Source of the DNA: Metallyticus violacea
Taxonomy: Eukaryota; Arthropoda; Insecta; Mantodea; Metallyticidae
Length of the DNA: 64,000 bases
Assembly: GCA_030762175.1 (NCBI GenBank)
Contig: CM060846.1
Location: 304,516,512 to 304,580,511 of the forward strand
Direction: 5' to 3'
Positions 1-10,991 of this stretch are shown piece after piece. The notes under the pieces are model-generated. The model had not been told where the DNA came from and made no database searches. It worked only from the letters and a program-made list of their open reading frames with translations. The translations under genes were made by a program, and so were the position numbers. How positions within the stretch are numbered: the first letter of the stretch is position 1; the number at the start of each line of letters is the position of its first letter.

Positions 1-232
1 GGGAAGAAATTGAAATGGCATGTGCTGCAATCTCCGATGAGACTTTCACAAACATTGCTCAATCGTAGTTCAACCTACTCAGAAGTGTAAACATTTTGAG
101 CAAGTGTTGTAATTATAAAAGTCTAAGATGATTAGTGCTCAACATTTTCTGTTTGTGTGAATTCAATTTTATGTTAACACAGATATTCATTCGCTTGAAG
201 TGTGTATACTTTTTTGGCATCCTCTGTATTTA
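1..232 (+). mobile_element. 3' end of a mariner/IS630-like DNA transposon (transposase C-terminus)
   Basis: The first 66 bases read, in one frame, as a transposase C-terminus (EEIEMACAAISDETFTNIAQ) of the kind seen at the end of Tc1/mariner-like DDE transposases from arthropods. About 130 bp of non-coding sequence follows. It ends near 205-232 in GTATACTTTTTTGGCATCC, which looks like a terminal inverted repeat of this transposon class. The element is cut by the window edge, so its other end cannot be checked. Family assignment is by recalled C-terminal pattern only. Confidence 0.5.
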
Positions 233-379
233 CATATAAAATTTTTAATTAAAAAAATGAGAATGAATGCAAGCAAAAAAATACATAGAAAACAAATTTG
301 TATAAAAGGAATGCGAATAGGAAAAGAGAAATTATTTAAAATTGTTCTTTAAAAATTCTTTTATTACTGATATAAAAGA

Positions 380-1060
380 AAATAAAGTAGTGATTCTTCC
401 AGACTCAACTTCTGCTATACAAGCTATAGAATGATATGATAGTTCATATGAATCTTACAATGTAAGGGATGTGAGATCTTATTATAGATTACTCCATACA
501 AAATTTCAACAAATAATACTATTGTGGATACCAGCACATGTGGGACTGATAGGTAATGAGAATGCAGAATTTCTGGCTAAAAAGGGGCAGTGCTATATTC
601 AAAACCAATAAAGCCCTGTGGATTAAATGTAAAATTAAAAAGTATCAAAACGACCATAGAACAAAAATATTAACATAATATTCAAGTGGAAATACCCAAT
701 AAAAAGTATTCTAATATAAAAGAAACAGCACGTAAAATAAAAAATCTATCAAGAAAGGAAGCAGTTGCTCATTTTTGACTGGCAACTGGACATGATTGTA
801 TGGTGGAACATCTACACAGACTTGGTTTTATGAATGATAACACATGTAAGATCTGCAATACTGACAAGATTATAAATGGAGAACATCTATTGGAATGCAC
901 AGAACTGAGGAAAGCTGCACCTGACGGGAAAACACACACATTACATTGGCTAGCCAGGGAAAAATTGATGGATGAAAATCCTGCACATTGGATCAACAAC
1001 AACAACATTCTTTATTACTGTATATGGGTAATGGCAAAGTACAAATAAAGATCCACGCAC
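380..1060 (+). pseudogene. LINE ORF2 3' fragment: RNase H domain and Cys-rich tail
   Basis: Broken reading frames encode the RNase H region of a Jockey/R1-type LINE: VILPDSTSAIQAIE (about 389-430) and the highly recognisable LLWIPAHVGLIGNENAEFLA (about 517-576). Downstream comes a tail with LATGHDCMVEHLHRLGF and a Cys-Cys-His-Cys cluster (CKIC...GEHLLEC, 847-899). Internal stops and gaps separate the blocks, so it is not functional. RNase H removes the RNA strand during reverse transcription in these elements. No RT domain precedes it here, so it is a 5'-truncated copy. An AT-rich run follows at 1078-1115. Confidence 0.72.
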
Positions 1061-1119
1061 TGTAACTTCATGGTCTTTATTTTTTATTTATTTATTTTAT
1101 TTTTTTTTTTTTTGTTCTG

Positions 1120-1265
1120 TAAATTAAAATTTTTCCAAATGGTGAAAAAATGCAGAGGAATAGCACCATAGGCTCCCACCAAGAGGCCAATGACTTCTAT
1201 GTTCTGAAGTTTATATTTTTCCTTAAAGAATGGTACTGTCATGTTTGCAAGAGTAAAAGGATTAC
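1120..1265 (-). pseudogene. LINE-like ORF C-terminal fragment
   Basis: On the minus strand a short frame reads MTVPFFKEKYKLQNIEVIG followed by LLVGAYGAIP. This resembles the extreme C-terminus of R2/CRE-like endonuclease-type LINE polyproteins, where an 'IEVIGLVVGARGTIP' block is recurrent. It is only about 45 codons long and lacks any catalytic domain, so it is a relic. The assignment rests on recalled similarity; a translated search would settle it. Confidence 0.4.
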
Positions 1266-1629
1266 TATTTCCAGGACCAATAGCTGATTAAAAACTGCAC
1301 TTAATATTGCAAAAATCTCATTTTCACCCAGAGGTGCACAGAGCAGATTTTGAAGGTTCATTGATGATACATTATTTTTAATTCATAAATTCTGTCCTAG
1401 TTTCTATGAGCCAGATTCCATTCTCTAATTGGTATTGCTAATTAAAAATTTAATGTTTAACAGTTAATGCACTTCATTATCCTTCAGAAATGGTGATAAG
1501 AGGCCATTCTGGAGCCATGGAATTAATGGAATTACATTAATTTTAAACTCTTTGATATTCAAAGAATAATTTTATGCAACATGGGGGAAGGAAGAGAGAA
1601 AAAGCAATATGGTCCATTCAGATAATTTG

Positions 1630-1912
1630 CACCGCCACGGGTGGCCCAGGTCGTTAAGGTTCAGACTCAGAGTGGTAGGTCTGGGGTTCGAATCCTGCCA
1701 GGACCATCCTCCCTGACTGGGATTTTTTCCAGGTTTTCCCTCAGTCCTCATAACTGGCAAATGCCAGGGAGGTACCCTAAACTTAGGCCTGGAATGCTTC
1801 CTTCCTTAAAAAATATCCTTTCACAACATATCATTTCATTTCATGTATCATCAGTGTCCACTGCCTGTGGTGCCTCAGCTGTAAAACGGACACAAAAAAA
1901 AAGCAGTAATTA
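1630..1912 (+). mobile_element. tRNA-derived SINE, family A
   Basis: The head (about 1632-1705) looks like a tRNA, with an A-box-like GTGGCCCAGGTCGTTAAGG and a perfect B box GGTTCGAATCC at 1685-1695. A tRNA-unrelated body follows (CAGGTTTTCC, AACTGGCAAATGCCAGGGAG, ATGTATCATCAGTGTCCA) and an A-rich tail at about 1893-1902. Full or partial copies of the same family lie at 26306-26575, 36081-36355 and 47825-48062, all in + orientation. The tail rules out a working tRNA gene. Confidence 0.85.
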
Positions 1913-2349
1913 ATGCACAAATTTCTGCCTTATAAATCAACTTCAATTATTGATCCAACAGTAATTTAACAGATGAGCATGTGGACAAAGGTCCACAATA
2001 TGTCCTGATTAAATGTGAAGCTAGGAAGAGTGGTTTTAAATAATTTGAATCACAAGAGACTATTTAATTTGTTGTTTTTTAAGTGGGCATTTAGAAATAA
2101 GTATGTTCTAATGTGGGTTCTAGATGCAAAGAAAGATATGTAAATAGTTTATCACAATCTCACATTGTTTTACAATAGTGAATGATCTAGACAAACAGTT
2201 ATGGCAGAACTGGCAGTTGCACATCAAAGTGTTAAATTATATCCATTACTAATTTACGAAAATATCGTTAACTTAAAAGAAGTTAGAAAGAGTGAAGTTT
2301 GTTAAACATACAAATAAGTCAATATTAGGTGACACTAAATTTCACTAAC

Positions 2350-2405
2350 TGATTAATTCATCAGAACATGTTTCAAGAGCATTTGCTCTCATCATCAGCT
2401 GGGGA
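2350..2405 (-). ncRNA. Hammerhead ribozyme motif, left end of PLE
   Basis: Read on the minus strand: stem I CAG (2401-2399) pairs with CTG (2364-2362). The core CTGATGA is complete (2398-2392). One extra U follows, then a 6-bp stem II (GAGAGC 2390-2385 with GCTCTT 2380-2375, one terminal G.U). GAA is next, then a self-complementary stem III ACATGT (2371-2366) and H17 = U at 2365. All invariant core positions are present, so it may retain activity. The closed-palindrome stem III is typical of minimal PLE hammerheads. Confidence 0.75.
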
Positions 2406-2542
2406 CCGACTAACACCTGCAGGTGATGAAGTGACCTATGGTAGTTCCAATAAGTACCATAATAGGAAGTCCATTGGTGGGATGGTTAACATGCGTGGAT
2501 TACTCTAATAAATTGGAAGATTACATGTAGTAGATATAGTGA

Positions 2543-4379
2543 TTGCTACCCAGGGTTTGGAAGATTTTAAAAAATCGGCCATCAAAAGTCAATGTGGACA
2601 GACACTTAATAAAATTAAGCAATATAATAAGAACCATCAACATCAACACTTTAATAAACATGTACTTAAATGACTTAACAGTTAACAAGTTTTATATATT
2701 AAGGTTAATAAAGGGACCAAGTTAGTAATTCTGGAACAAGTTGATTATATTGAACAAATGGAGAATATGTTGGGTAATTCTGAATATACTGTAATAAGGC
2801 ACAATCCTTAGAAGGAGTGTGTAAAAGCTTTTAACTCTTTCATCAGAGAGACCAAAACCTTGACAGAAATTGATAATGGAAAGTAAAAATGAATAATCTC
2901 AATTTGCCTAGGATTTATAGCCTTCTGAAAGTACAAAACGAAGCAAAAACATGCGCCTAATAATCAACAACATTAATTCACCCACCTACAATTTTCATAA
3001 CTGGCTGGTAAAGAAATTTGGAGCTTTGGAGTAATTTGAAAGTAGAAGTATCATTAATTCATATGAGTTGTAGGACAAAATTAACAATGAGATGATTTTG
3101 CCGAATGACTCCCTGGTCTCTCTTCATGTTGCATTTTTGTTCACTAGTATTCCCACTAAAAATTGATCCTGAATCTTCAGAATTGGCTAAAATGTACAGA
3201 CATATAACAGTAGAGGAAATTGAAGATTATACCAATCTAACAAAACTGTATATCAATCAAATCCTACTTACATTGAATGGGAAAATTTACCAACAGATCT
3301 TAGCTATGGGTAGCCCCCTTTCTCCATTTCTAGCAAATTTATTCATGAGTGCAATAGAAACACAAATTACAAATGCATTTCCACTCACCTTTAAAGCATG
3401 GTTTCATTATGTGGATGACATACTGGCAATAGTAGCAAAAAAGTAAACAGCATGGATGCCCTAAAATTACTTAATGTGCAAGATCAATATATTAAGTTCA
3501 CTATGGAATTGGAAGAAGAAGATTATTAGCCCCCCCCCCCTGGACCTAAAAATATAGAGGAGAAACAATATAATTTTGCTTGGCATTATATAGGGAAACA
3601 ACACATACAGAAAATCACATAAATAATAACAGTTTCAAATCTAAACTACACTTACACACCATTATAAATGGCCTTGCTCATAGATTGCTAAACATCGCAC
3701 TCAACAAAGCAGAATATACAGCGGAATATAATAGATCATTAAGACTTTCCTCAACAATGGATTCAGTAGTTCATCAGTTGATAAGAAGATCAGACATTTC
3801 AAAAGACAAAAAGATATTAAAAACACCACCACTCTCTCCATGATAAAGAAGGACTTAGTTTTTAAAAAATTAACATATCATCCATGGGCAAACAAGGCAT
3901 GAAGAGTTTTAAAAAATGTGATATTGTGTTGGCAGCACAAAATAAATTTAGTATCAGAAATCTTCTGAACACCACTATAAAGGATGTTATTCCACCCAAC
4001 TAAAAGGCAGGAGTGTATTGGATAGATTGTATGGATTGTGACCAGACATATGTAGGCAAAACAATAAGAAATATTGGAAGCAAGAACCACAGAACACTTC
4101 AGAAATGTAAAATATAAACGATATATACATCAGCAGTTGCAGACCATTATTGGACTTATGATCATGACATTGCAAAAAGCCAAACTGTTAAAAGCTACCA
4201 ACAATACCAAGGAATGGGCAATATGGGAGAAGATTTATATTTCAAAAAATAAACATGTTATGAACTTTGACATCCCACCAATGTACTTCCTGTTCTGCTA
4301 CTTATTGGAACCACCAGAGGTCACTTCGTCACCTACTAGTGTTAGTCTGTCCCCAACTGATGAGAGGGAAGGCTCTTGA
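2543..4379 (+). pseudogene. PLE reverse transcriptase / GIY-YIG endonuclease pseudogene
   Basis: The reading frame is broken into several pieces. The RT core is clear at 3241-3446: LTKLYINQILLTLNGKIYQQ, then MGSPLSPFLANLFMS and the catalytic FHYVDDILAIV with YVDD intact. A poly-C run (3531-3541) and stops follow. The endonuclease starts about 4008 with AGVYWIDCMDCDQTYVGKT, a GIY-YIG block with GIY changed to GVY. PLE proteins copy their RNA into a nicked target by RT plus a C-terminal GIY-YIG nuclease. This copy cannot encode a full protein. Confidence 0.85.
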
Positions 4380-4400
4380 AACATGTTATGATGAATTAAT
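4345..4400 (+). ncRNA. Hammerhead ribozyme motif, right end of PLE
   Basis: Core CTGATGA at 4357-4363, stem II GAGGG (4364-4368) with CTCTT (4373-4377) closing an AAGG loop, GAA at 4378-4380, palindromic stem III ACATGT 4381-4386 and H17 U at 4387. Unlike most copies in this window it has no extra base between the core and stem II. Stem I next to the core is poorly paired (CAA opposite ATG), while the left-end copy has CAG/CTG there, so this one is probably weakened. Confidence 0.65.
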
Positions 4401-4431
4401 CAGTTGGCGAAGTTTTGTGTCACCTAATACA

Positions 4432-4486
4432 GACAGACAGACAGACGGAGAGAGACATCTCTCTCTCTGTCTGTCTGTCTGTCTTT
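4432..4486. repeat. (CAGA)n / (CTGT)n inverted microsatellite
   Basis: A CAGA tetranucleotide run (about 4432-4447) is followed by GGAGAGAGACATCTCTCTC and a complementary CTGT run (4459-4484). The whole block can fold into one near-perfect hairpin. It abuts the right end of the PLE. Confidence 0.85.
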
Positions 4487-7400
4487 CCCATTTAAGATTA
4501 TTTGATCTGAAATTGCAGTTCTAATCCAAATAAATATTTTACAAAATTAAATTTGAACTTTAGGGAATATATGAAGAAAATTCTGAATAATATTAAAAGA
4601 ATATTAAAGATCAATTGTTCATATCATGTATTGCACAATGATGTGGAAAATGCAAGTGAAAATGTTGTTCATAAAATGATTAGATATTTTTAGTGCTAAA
4701 ATTAGTGCTGTGACATTAGAATATGCTAAGAGAGTAAAAACACTTATTAATATCATGGAGGTAATCAAGATTTTAATCAGCAAATGTATTTTAAGAATGG
4801 CTGACAAATATTTTGGTAGTGCTATAAATAAAATGTTAAACAAGTTAACTTTTTTCTCTCAATGAAAAGTTTCATGGCATTATGTTAGCCCTGCTTACAT
4901 TTAATTCACAATTTTAGAATTTAAGAAAACCTGTCAATTATGTCTTGCATACCACTAAAGCTTAGAACTTGAGCTTCAATTTAAAAACAAAAGCTTATTC
5001 ATATAGGTACAGATGAAGAAGGATTGCATGAGGAATTATTTAGTTCAGAGAATGCTCTGAAAGAAGTTTTATCTTAAAAACAAAATGCAACTAAATCTGT
5101 GTTGCTATTTCTGCATTTTGTTGAATTTTGAGTAATAAGAATATGTAGGTATATGTGCATGTAAACTCTTGAGGGCATTTGAAATCAGAATTTTTTCAGT
5201 AATGTTCAATGAACAATGTGACTCTAATAAGCACTAATTTTCAATGGGCTGTATCTTTTAATGATTCTTGAACTGTTTTTCACTTTTATAGAAACAAACA
5301 AAAGATACAAAGTAAGATATTATCTGTCAATATATACAAATATAGTTATTAAAACTGAAGCTATTCTTCAATTACCATAAATTTTTCTCCTAAACTATAA
5401 AAAATGTTTGCTTTTGTATTCATTATTTACTTTATAGTTTAAAGAGGAAGATTACTTTAAAAAAAGAGGAAGATTAAAATTGAGCATATTATGAGACATT
5501 AAAACTATGTTTGAGTTAGTGAATTGAATAAAATTTATTCATCATTTCAACAGCAAATAATCCAGAGCCAACAATGACATTTAAAGTCAAGTTAAGACAA
5601 ATGATTATTTTAAACATACCCAATAAAACAGCTGAATTCAACAGTGTTAAATTTGCATCAAGCAATTTTAATGAGAATAATCAATAATTTACTGTTTTCA
5701 AGAGCCTTATTTCTGTTTTCATTAACTAATATTGTGAGGAAACTTAATTTTAGCCTAGAGGTATGAAATAATTTTTATTATTCATAAAAATGAATTTGTA
5801 TTTGTTGCCTTTGCTCTATTATCAAGGCAATTAATATGTACTACATCAAATGCATTCTTTTGCACATCTGCTTCTAAATCACTTACATACAGATGTTTTA
5901 TATAAACAAGATGAAATTATGGTGATTAATCATCATAAAAAAAATTAAAAACTGCTGTCACATATTGACTCTTACCATTTAGACAAGCACCACTTACAAG
6001 TATTAGACTGGGCATATGATTCCAGTGAAGAGCATGACTAAAAATGCTCACATTTTTTTCTTAAATAAAAATTCTTTCAGGTCTAGTTACACATCTTGAT
6101 CCACGAACTGACATGTTGCCACCATGTTTTCACAGATAACATTAATATAATATAACGATTTTCAACATCCAGCTTTTTATGAAAAATAAACACATCAAAA
6201 TTTAAAACCATTTTATGCTTAACTGACTAAAGCATATTCTTGCATACAAATGAATGAATGCAACAGCCTTGGCAAATTTTTATACTAGCAAATGTAAATT
6301 CAAAGTAGTATACACACACATGCACAGAAAAAAAAAACACCAACATATATGGTGATATAAGTTATACAGACATTTCTGCATATGGAGACTGAAATAATTT
6401 TTACAATATATTTGCTCTATCTGCAGATGACCTTTTCTTCTGCACAGAACTAAAAAAAAAAAAAAGTTATCTTCATGTTAAGTCAACATTAATTAATTAC
6501 CAAGAACTATAGATTATGTGGAACAGCAACAATTATATCCCATTATATGGCTTCTGCTAAAGCAAAAGTCATTAGCATAAAAGTGTGTACCCGTATATGA
6601 TGGTGACACTAAATATAGGATGCTGCTTGGCTAGAAAATATACAAATTCGACAGAAATAGTTACACAGTAATGCCTAGAAATCATAAAAACAACTTCCCT
6701 TCTTTACTCCTCCTTTCTTCCTTTCCGTGTTTGAACATACAAATTACTTTAACAATTTTCTTTAAAATGTGAAAAAGTTTTAATATAAAGTTTTACATGT
6801 TTGTAGAGGCTTTTAGTCCCCAGGTCAACATGAAAGCTTTCATAGACACATTTTCACCCACTGATGTTCACTGGTACCACTGAGATCATAGGCAAGGTGG
6901 CCTAAAATGTTGACTACACTGTAAATATAATATACACAACTTATAATGTTTCTAATCTTCTTTAGAGATAGTCCTGTAAAGAACCTCTTAAAATAATACA
7001 GCACCAGGAACAAACTGTATAGCTTTTTGTACCTGCAAATAATTTGATACATGTTTCTTAATCTAACATCATTAAAGGACAAATTTTGCAACACCACTAA
7101 CCTATACATCTTATGTACAGATATCAAGTATTTTAAATCAAGAATTTAAAAATAAGGTTACCGCAAATGCAATTGGCACATTAGTACTAAGCAAGCTCTA
7201 ATATTACCACAACCTGATAAAATGTTTTATGGCAATTGTAAAATAAATACCGTATTTTAGAACGTAATTTAAGTTATATAACTATACATATTAGTGATTA
7301 TAATGCATGTTCCATAATGCATAACATGTCTGTTCAACCATTGGTGCAGTGTGTTTAAACAAATTTAAAAAATGACTGCAACACAATAGGAACATGAACA

Positions 7401-7920
7401 ATGCTGGATGTTATAACACTGAAAATATGTCCTATTAAATATTTCCCTAAAACTATAACAAATACAAATGGATCAACCACAAAATCGATTAAAAGTCTAT
7501 CAAAATAACACCCAATTTAATGTTATGCTAATGAATTCATCCCTTGTCACTATTTTTAGGTGATAATTGGAAAACCTTCCAAAGTTGTAATTACCTGATA
7601 ACTTTGAAGTTCTTGTAAAACAATGAAGGTGTGGTTTGATTTAAAAATGTTTCAGCATGAGAATACATGAACAAGTAACTGCAAAATACAGGGCTTTAAA
7701 ATTAATTACTTTAAGACAACTAAGAATTGCCTCTGTATATTTGATAGCAAAAAGGGAAAATTCAGCTAAAATAATTTCTGTTATTTGTCATTAAAATGTT
7801 TAATTTCTTTATACATTTTATATTAATGATTTATTATCCTCTGGCTCTGCTGAATAATAAGAAACAATATTTTTCATTGCTTAACCAAAGTAACTGCACT
7901 GCATTTAAAACTCTCCTAGC
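4487..7920. other. AT-rich sequence with no recognisable gene; possible MAST 3' UTR/flank
   Basis: No coding pattern, SINE or PLE signature was recognised. Short poly-A runs occur at about 6330 and 6452. The part nearest 7920 lies downstream of the MAST stop codon and could be its 3' UTR; several AATAAA hexamers on the minus strand leave the end undefined. The small ORFs here have no family features. Confidence 0.5.
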
Positions 7921-7926
7921 TTTATT
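7921..7926 (-). promoter_or_regulatory. Candidate polyadenylation signal for the MAST gene
   Basis: The minus strand reads AATAAA here, about 50 bases past the stop at 7977. Another AATAAA lies at 7830-7835, and more occur further on in this AT-rich DNA. Which of them is used cannot be told from sequence alone. Confidence 0.25.
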
Positions 7927-7976
7927 ATCTGCCATGATCATTAGAAGTTAACAAATCAAACTTCAAATAATAATTT

Positions 7977-9461
7977 TCATTCCTTATTGGAGCCTGTTCT
8001 ATATAGTTCCCTCTTCTCTTGTGCTGACCACTTGGAAGAGTTTGCCTGCTGATCAGAAGTTTTGGTCTTTCCATCAGGTGGTTTACTACCCTTTCCTTCT
8101 GTTTTACCATTAGGGTGTTCTCCAGAGTCCTTCCTACGAGTTCTTGCTTCAGTCTTTGTACCAGATTTTTCTTCAGCACTTTTGTTTGCCTTTGCATCAA
8201 CATTTTTCACTTTCTGTGCCTGTGCTTCATTTTTAATCTCACTTTTGGCTTTCTTCTGGCTTCCTTCATTAACTTTATCACCTTTAATGTCACTTTTGCT
8301 CTCCTTTGCCGCTGTCAAATCTTGACTTGCCTGCGTTTCCTTAACTGCTGATTTCATAGGTGTGGTGTCCTCTTTTGAACCAGTAGGAGAGTCTTTTTCC
8401 TCAGCAATACGAGGAAGATGTTGAGAGGTTCTATCACATGGCACTATTACACTAACATTCACTGGTCCCAAAGCTATGGAGTTTCTGTGATCAATCTTCA
8501 TAAACTCACTATTACTCAAAAGCTGATCATCTTCAGGTGAAGTGCCCAACACAGATGATGAAGATGAATGAGATTCTGTAGCTCCCTTTTTGTCCCGTCT
8601 TTCTGAACGTTGGTGGTGGTCTCCATAATTAACTGGTTTCTCAATAGGTCTGCTTATTGAAGGGTGTTCTGGTGGCTTTGAGGTAACCATCTGGGTTCCT
8701 GGACTCCCATATTCAGCTGCTGCAGGCCTTGAAGGTATTGGTGGTGACTGTGATGTAATTGTAACTCTTGGAGCAGTTGAAATGGTCACCTTGAGTGCAG
8801 GATTGCACAAAGGAGAAATAGAGGAAGGTGTAGGTTTTCCTTTGCTCTCCGCACTTCGGGGGTGTAAGCGATCTGGAGAAAGAGCACGTCTTAGTAAAGG
8901 GGAACCTGGCTCAGCACTCTTTGGACGCCCAAAGCCCTTTTTACTACCAGATCCAGGAGTAGATAATGAAGTTCCAGGGCTATATGACTGGGTAGTATTT
9001 GAACTTCCTGGATGATGACCAGCTGGAAATGCTAAGGGACTTGGGGAACGAGTTGGAGAAGATGGAAGAGGTGATGGTGATGGAGTTCTTGCAAGTGGAG
9101 AGAGTGGTATATGTCCAACTGATTTACGACGATTGGGAGAATGAATATTTTTGGCAGCAGAATGAAGCTTATGTTTCAAGCCATGAAGGGTAGATGGTCT
9201 CTGATAGTGTACTGTGGAGCCTGATGGAACACCTGCAGGACTGTTGGGAGCTGAAGAACTTGGTGAACTTGACTGTGATGAATTTGCTGGTGAATGGGAA
9301 GACTCGGGAGAGGGAAAAGTAATACGATTTGTTGGAGGAGACCTCAGAGCTTTAGTATGGGTTGGTGATCCAGGAAGGTCTTGAGATGAGAGTGCTCTAG
9401 GCAGCGACTGAAAACTTCTTGTTGGGGTGACCATTGGAGGTGATGATGTACTTGCTGCAAT
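7977..9461 (-). CDS. MAST-family kinase, terminal coding exon (C-terminal Ser/Pro-rich tail)
   Basis: A 495-codon open exon on the minus strand, from a splice acceptor (TTTTTACAG at 9470-9462) to TGA at 7977-7979. The first residues are IAASTSSPP. It contains blocks diagnostic of MAST kinases: LSSQDLPGSPTH, SSQSSSPSSSAPNSPA, RPSTLHGLKHKLH, and GHIPLSPLARTPSPSP followed by PTRSPSPLAF. The later part (roughly the last 120 residues) is Lys/Glu/Ser-rich and low-complexity, with no recognised domain. MAST proteins are cytoplasmic AGC-type Ser/Thr kinases with a PDZ domain; the fly orthologue is drop out. The 5' end matches in phase (phase 0) the donor of the PDZ exon at 51530. Plus-strand ORFs over this exon are shadows. 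The CDS continues outside the window. Confidence 0.93.
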   Translation of the reverse strand: MAASTSSPPMVTPTRSFQSLPRALSSQDLPGSPTHTKALRSPPTNRITFPSPESSHSPANSSQSSSPSSSAPNSPAGVPSGSTVHYQRPSTLHGLKHKLHSAAKNIHSPNRRKSVGHIPLSPLARTPSPSPLPSSPTRSPSPLAFPAGHHPGSSNTTQSYSPGTSLSTPGSGSKKGFGRPKSAEPGSPLLRRALSPDRLHPRSAESKGKPTPSSISPLCNPALKVTISTAPRVTITSQSPPIPSRPAAAEYGSPGTQMVTSKPPEHPSISRPIEKPVNYGDHHQRSERRDKKGATESHSSSSSVLGTSPEDDQLLSNSEFMKIDHRNSIALGPVNVSVIVPCDRTSQHLPRIAEEKDSPTGSKEDTTPMKSAVKETQASQDLTAAKESKSDIKGDKVNEGSQKKAKSEIKNEAQAQKVKNVDAKANKSAEEKSGTKTEARTRRKDSGEHPNGKTEGKGSKPPDGKTKTSDQQANSSKWSAQEKRELYRTGSNKE

Positions 9462-10222
9462 CTGTAAAAATCATAACTCCATCAAAATCTACTCAAGGAA
9501 AATTATATAAAAATACAGAAAATAAGAAAGAAGCAGCAAACTAAATGCTCAATCTACAAATATAGTCTTAGTACCCATATATATAGTGCACTTATAAGCA
9601 TATGCTGCTAAGTGTCCATTAGAGATACCTTTAGTGAAAAACTAAGATGTGTAAGATATTCTAGATATTATTCTAGATTTAATTGTTAAGTTCTCTGAAA
9701 ATGTTTTTACTTTTAGCATTATATGAATGGCTATTGTAATCAAGTTTTTAGCATCAGGCTAAGTATTTGTTATTTACTCAGAAGTTAGCAGCTATGAAAT
9801 AAAACTAGTATACAAAATAAAACCATAAATATTACACAATACTTCACCTTGTATGTTTTATGCAGAACATAAGTATGCTTGTTCCCATCATCAACTGCAG
9901 ACTGACTAGTATTATTAGTGGACAATCTGGAGACACTTGGTGGTTCCAATATTAGTAGACACAAAAACTGTCTATTTGTGTAATTTCAAAATTCAATACC
10001 TGATGTATGTTTTTAAGAGTAAAAATCCTCTTCCAAAATGGTAACTCTATGGGATCCTTTATAGCTTTCAATCATTTTGTTGTTCTTTTGAGGTTGTGAT
10101 GTTTTGTCCAAAAATGTGCAGTAACTGCTAATTTATCTGTTTATATTTAATGTTTCTAAAATGTTTTCTTGACCCAGTTTCTAAATTCATTTTTTATTCT
10201 GAAAACAAACATCAAGTATTGA

Positions 10223-10392
10223 TATAACTTTGAATAGATTGGGATTTTCACAGTGAAATATAGTATCATATAACAAATTATTTATGAGGAAGTCTGTGCT
10301 GATGATGAAGGAAATTTGCCTTTGAAACATGTCCAACTAAGTGGAATAAAACTGGTGAAATTTGAGTGACTTCCTCATAAATAATTTGTTAT
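10223..10392 (-). mobile_element. Miniature palindromic PLE insertion with 12-bp TSD
   Basis: A 170-bp insertion flanked by the direct repeat ATCAAGTATTGA at 10211-10222 and 10393-10404. Its tail (ATTTCACTGTGAAAATCCC on the minus strand) is at the left. The arms AACAAATTATTTATGAGGAA (10273-10292) and its complement (about 10365-10389) are inverted around a hammerhead. It carries no coding capacity. It interrupts the older PLE fragment at 9846-10560. Confidence 0.85.
10295..10345 (+). ncRNA. Hammerhead ribozyme motif in miniature PLE
   Basis: Core CTGATGA (10299-10305), an extra U, stem II GAAGG (10307-10311) with CCTTT (10319-10323), GAA (10324-10326), palindromic stem III ACATGT (10327-10332) and H17 = C at 10333, the favoured base before the cleavage site. 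All invariant core bases are present. Stem I is short (G-C, T-A next to the core). Confidence 0.75.
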
Positions 10393-10688
10393 ATCAAGTA
10401 TTGAATTTTGAAATTCCACCATAGACAAATTGCATTGATTAATATTGCAACCACCAACTGTCCCCAGATTGCCCACCAACAATGCTAGTCAATCAACAGC
10501 TGATGAATAGGAAAATACTCTTGAAACATATTATGCATAAAAAATACAAAGTGAAATATAGCATTACTATTTATTAATGTTTTTATTGTGCATATGAAAA
10601 CTAAGTATTAACTTTATCTCTCATCATTACAGATGCCCTTTTCACTGATAGTTCTGCCCATTTATTGCATATCAGTGAAGATGAGAGT

Positions 10689-10991
10689 CGGTCCTGGTGG
10701 TGTAGTGGTTACCATACTTGCCTCCTAAACCCAAGATCGCGGGTTCGAACCTGGCCAGAACCGATGGATTTTTTTGGGCATAAAAATCCTAAGTATGGCT
10801 TCCTTAAGAAGAGAAGTAAAGCCGTGGGTCCCGTGTTGTACATTTACAGCACGAAAAAGAACCTCAAGCCTGAAAGAGAGGCCTCTGAGCAAAATTAGTC
10901 AGCCGTTTCACGCCCTGAGTTGAATGGGATGCTGATGATCTGAGATGTTAAAGAGCGTGCATAAATAAATCAATCAAAAAAAAAAAAAGTG
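10689..10991 (+). mobile_element. tRNA-derived SINE, family B
   Basis: The tRNA-like head (10690-10765) has GGTGGTGTAGTGGTTACCAT (A box region) and B box GGGTTCGAACC. The body contains AAGTATGGCTTCCTTAAGAA, a stretch on the CGTGTTGTACATTTA theme, and GATGCTGATGATCTGAGATG. It ends in AAATAAATC and an oligo-A tract at about 10978-10988. Further copies are at 26993-27288 (+), 28966-29269 (-) and 32590-32852 (-). Confidence 0.85.

Larger units (their letters stand above)
2329..4430 (+). mobile_element. Penelope-like element, decayed, with inverted hammerhead-bearing ends
   Basis: The left end (2329-2412) is an inverted copy of the right end (about 4345-4425): both contain the block ending in GTGTCACCTAATA and a hammerhead core, on opposite strands. 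Between them lie broken RT and GIY-YIG reading frames (2543-4300). A motif like GAGTGAAG, rc of the CTTCACT tail shared by other PLEs in the window, lies at about 2292 just outside. Frameshifts and stops show an old copy. Confidence 0.85.
9846..10560 (-). mobile_element. PLE fragment with inverted arms; nested by a second PLE
   Basis: About 160 bp at 9846-10010 is repeated inverted at about 10398-10555. Between the arms the minus strand encodes a PLE endonuclease C-terminus: AVTAHFWTKHHNLKRTTK, then IELPFWKRIFTLKNIHQ (about 10150-10010), matching the 'AHFW..NH...LL......E...WE..YI.K' block of the other PLEs here. The right arm has a degenerate + hammerhead (CTGATGA at 10500, TTGAAACATAT at 10521); the left arm has lost its GAAAC segment. 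A miniature PLE (10223-10392) is inserted inside it. Confidence 0.8.

Noticed and set aside
8062..9193. Plus-strand open frames over the MAST terminal exon
   Set aside because: They are antisense shadows of a conserved, phase-correct minus-strand exon.
10690..10765. A functional tRNA gene
   Set aside because: The box B sequence is good, but the same head recurs with a long body and poly-A tail in other copies, so it is a SINE head.
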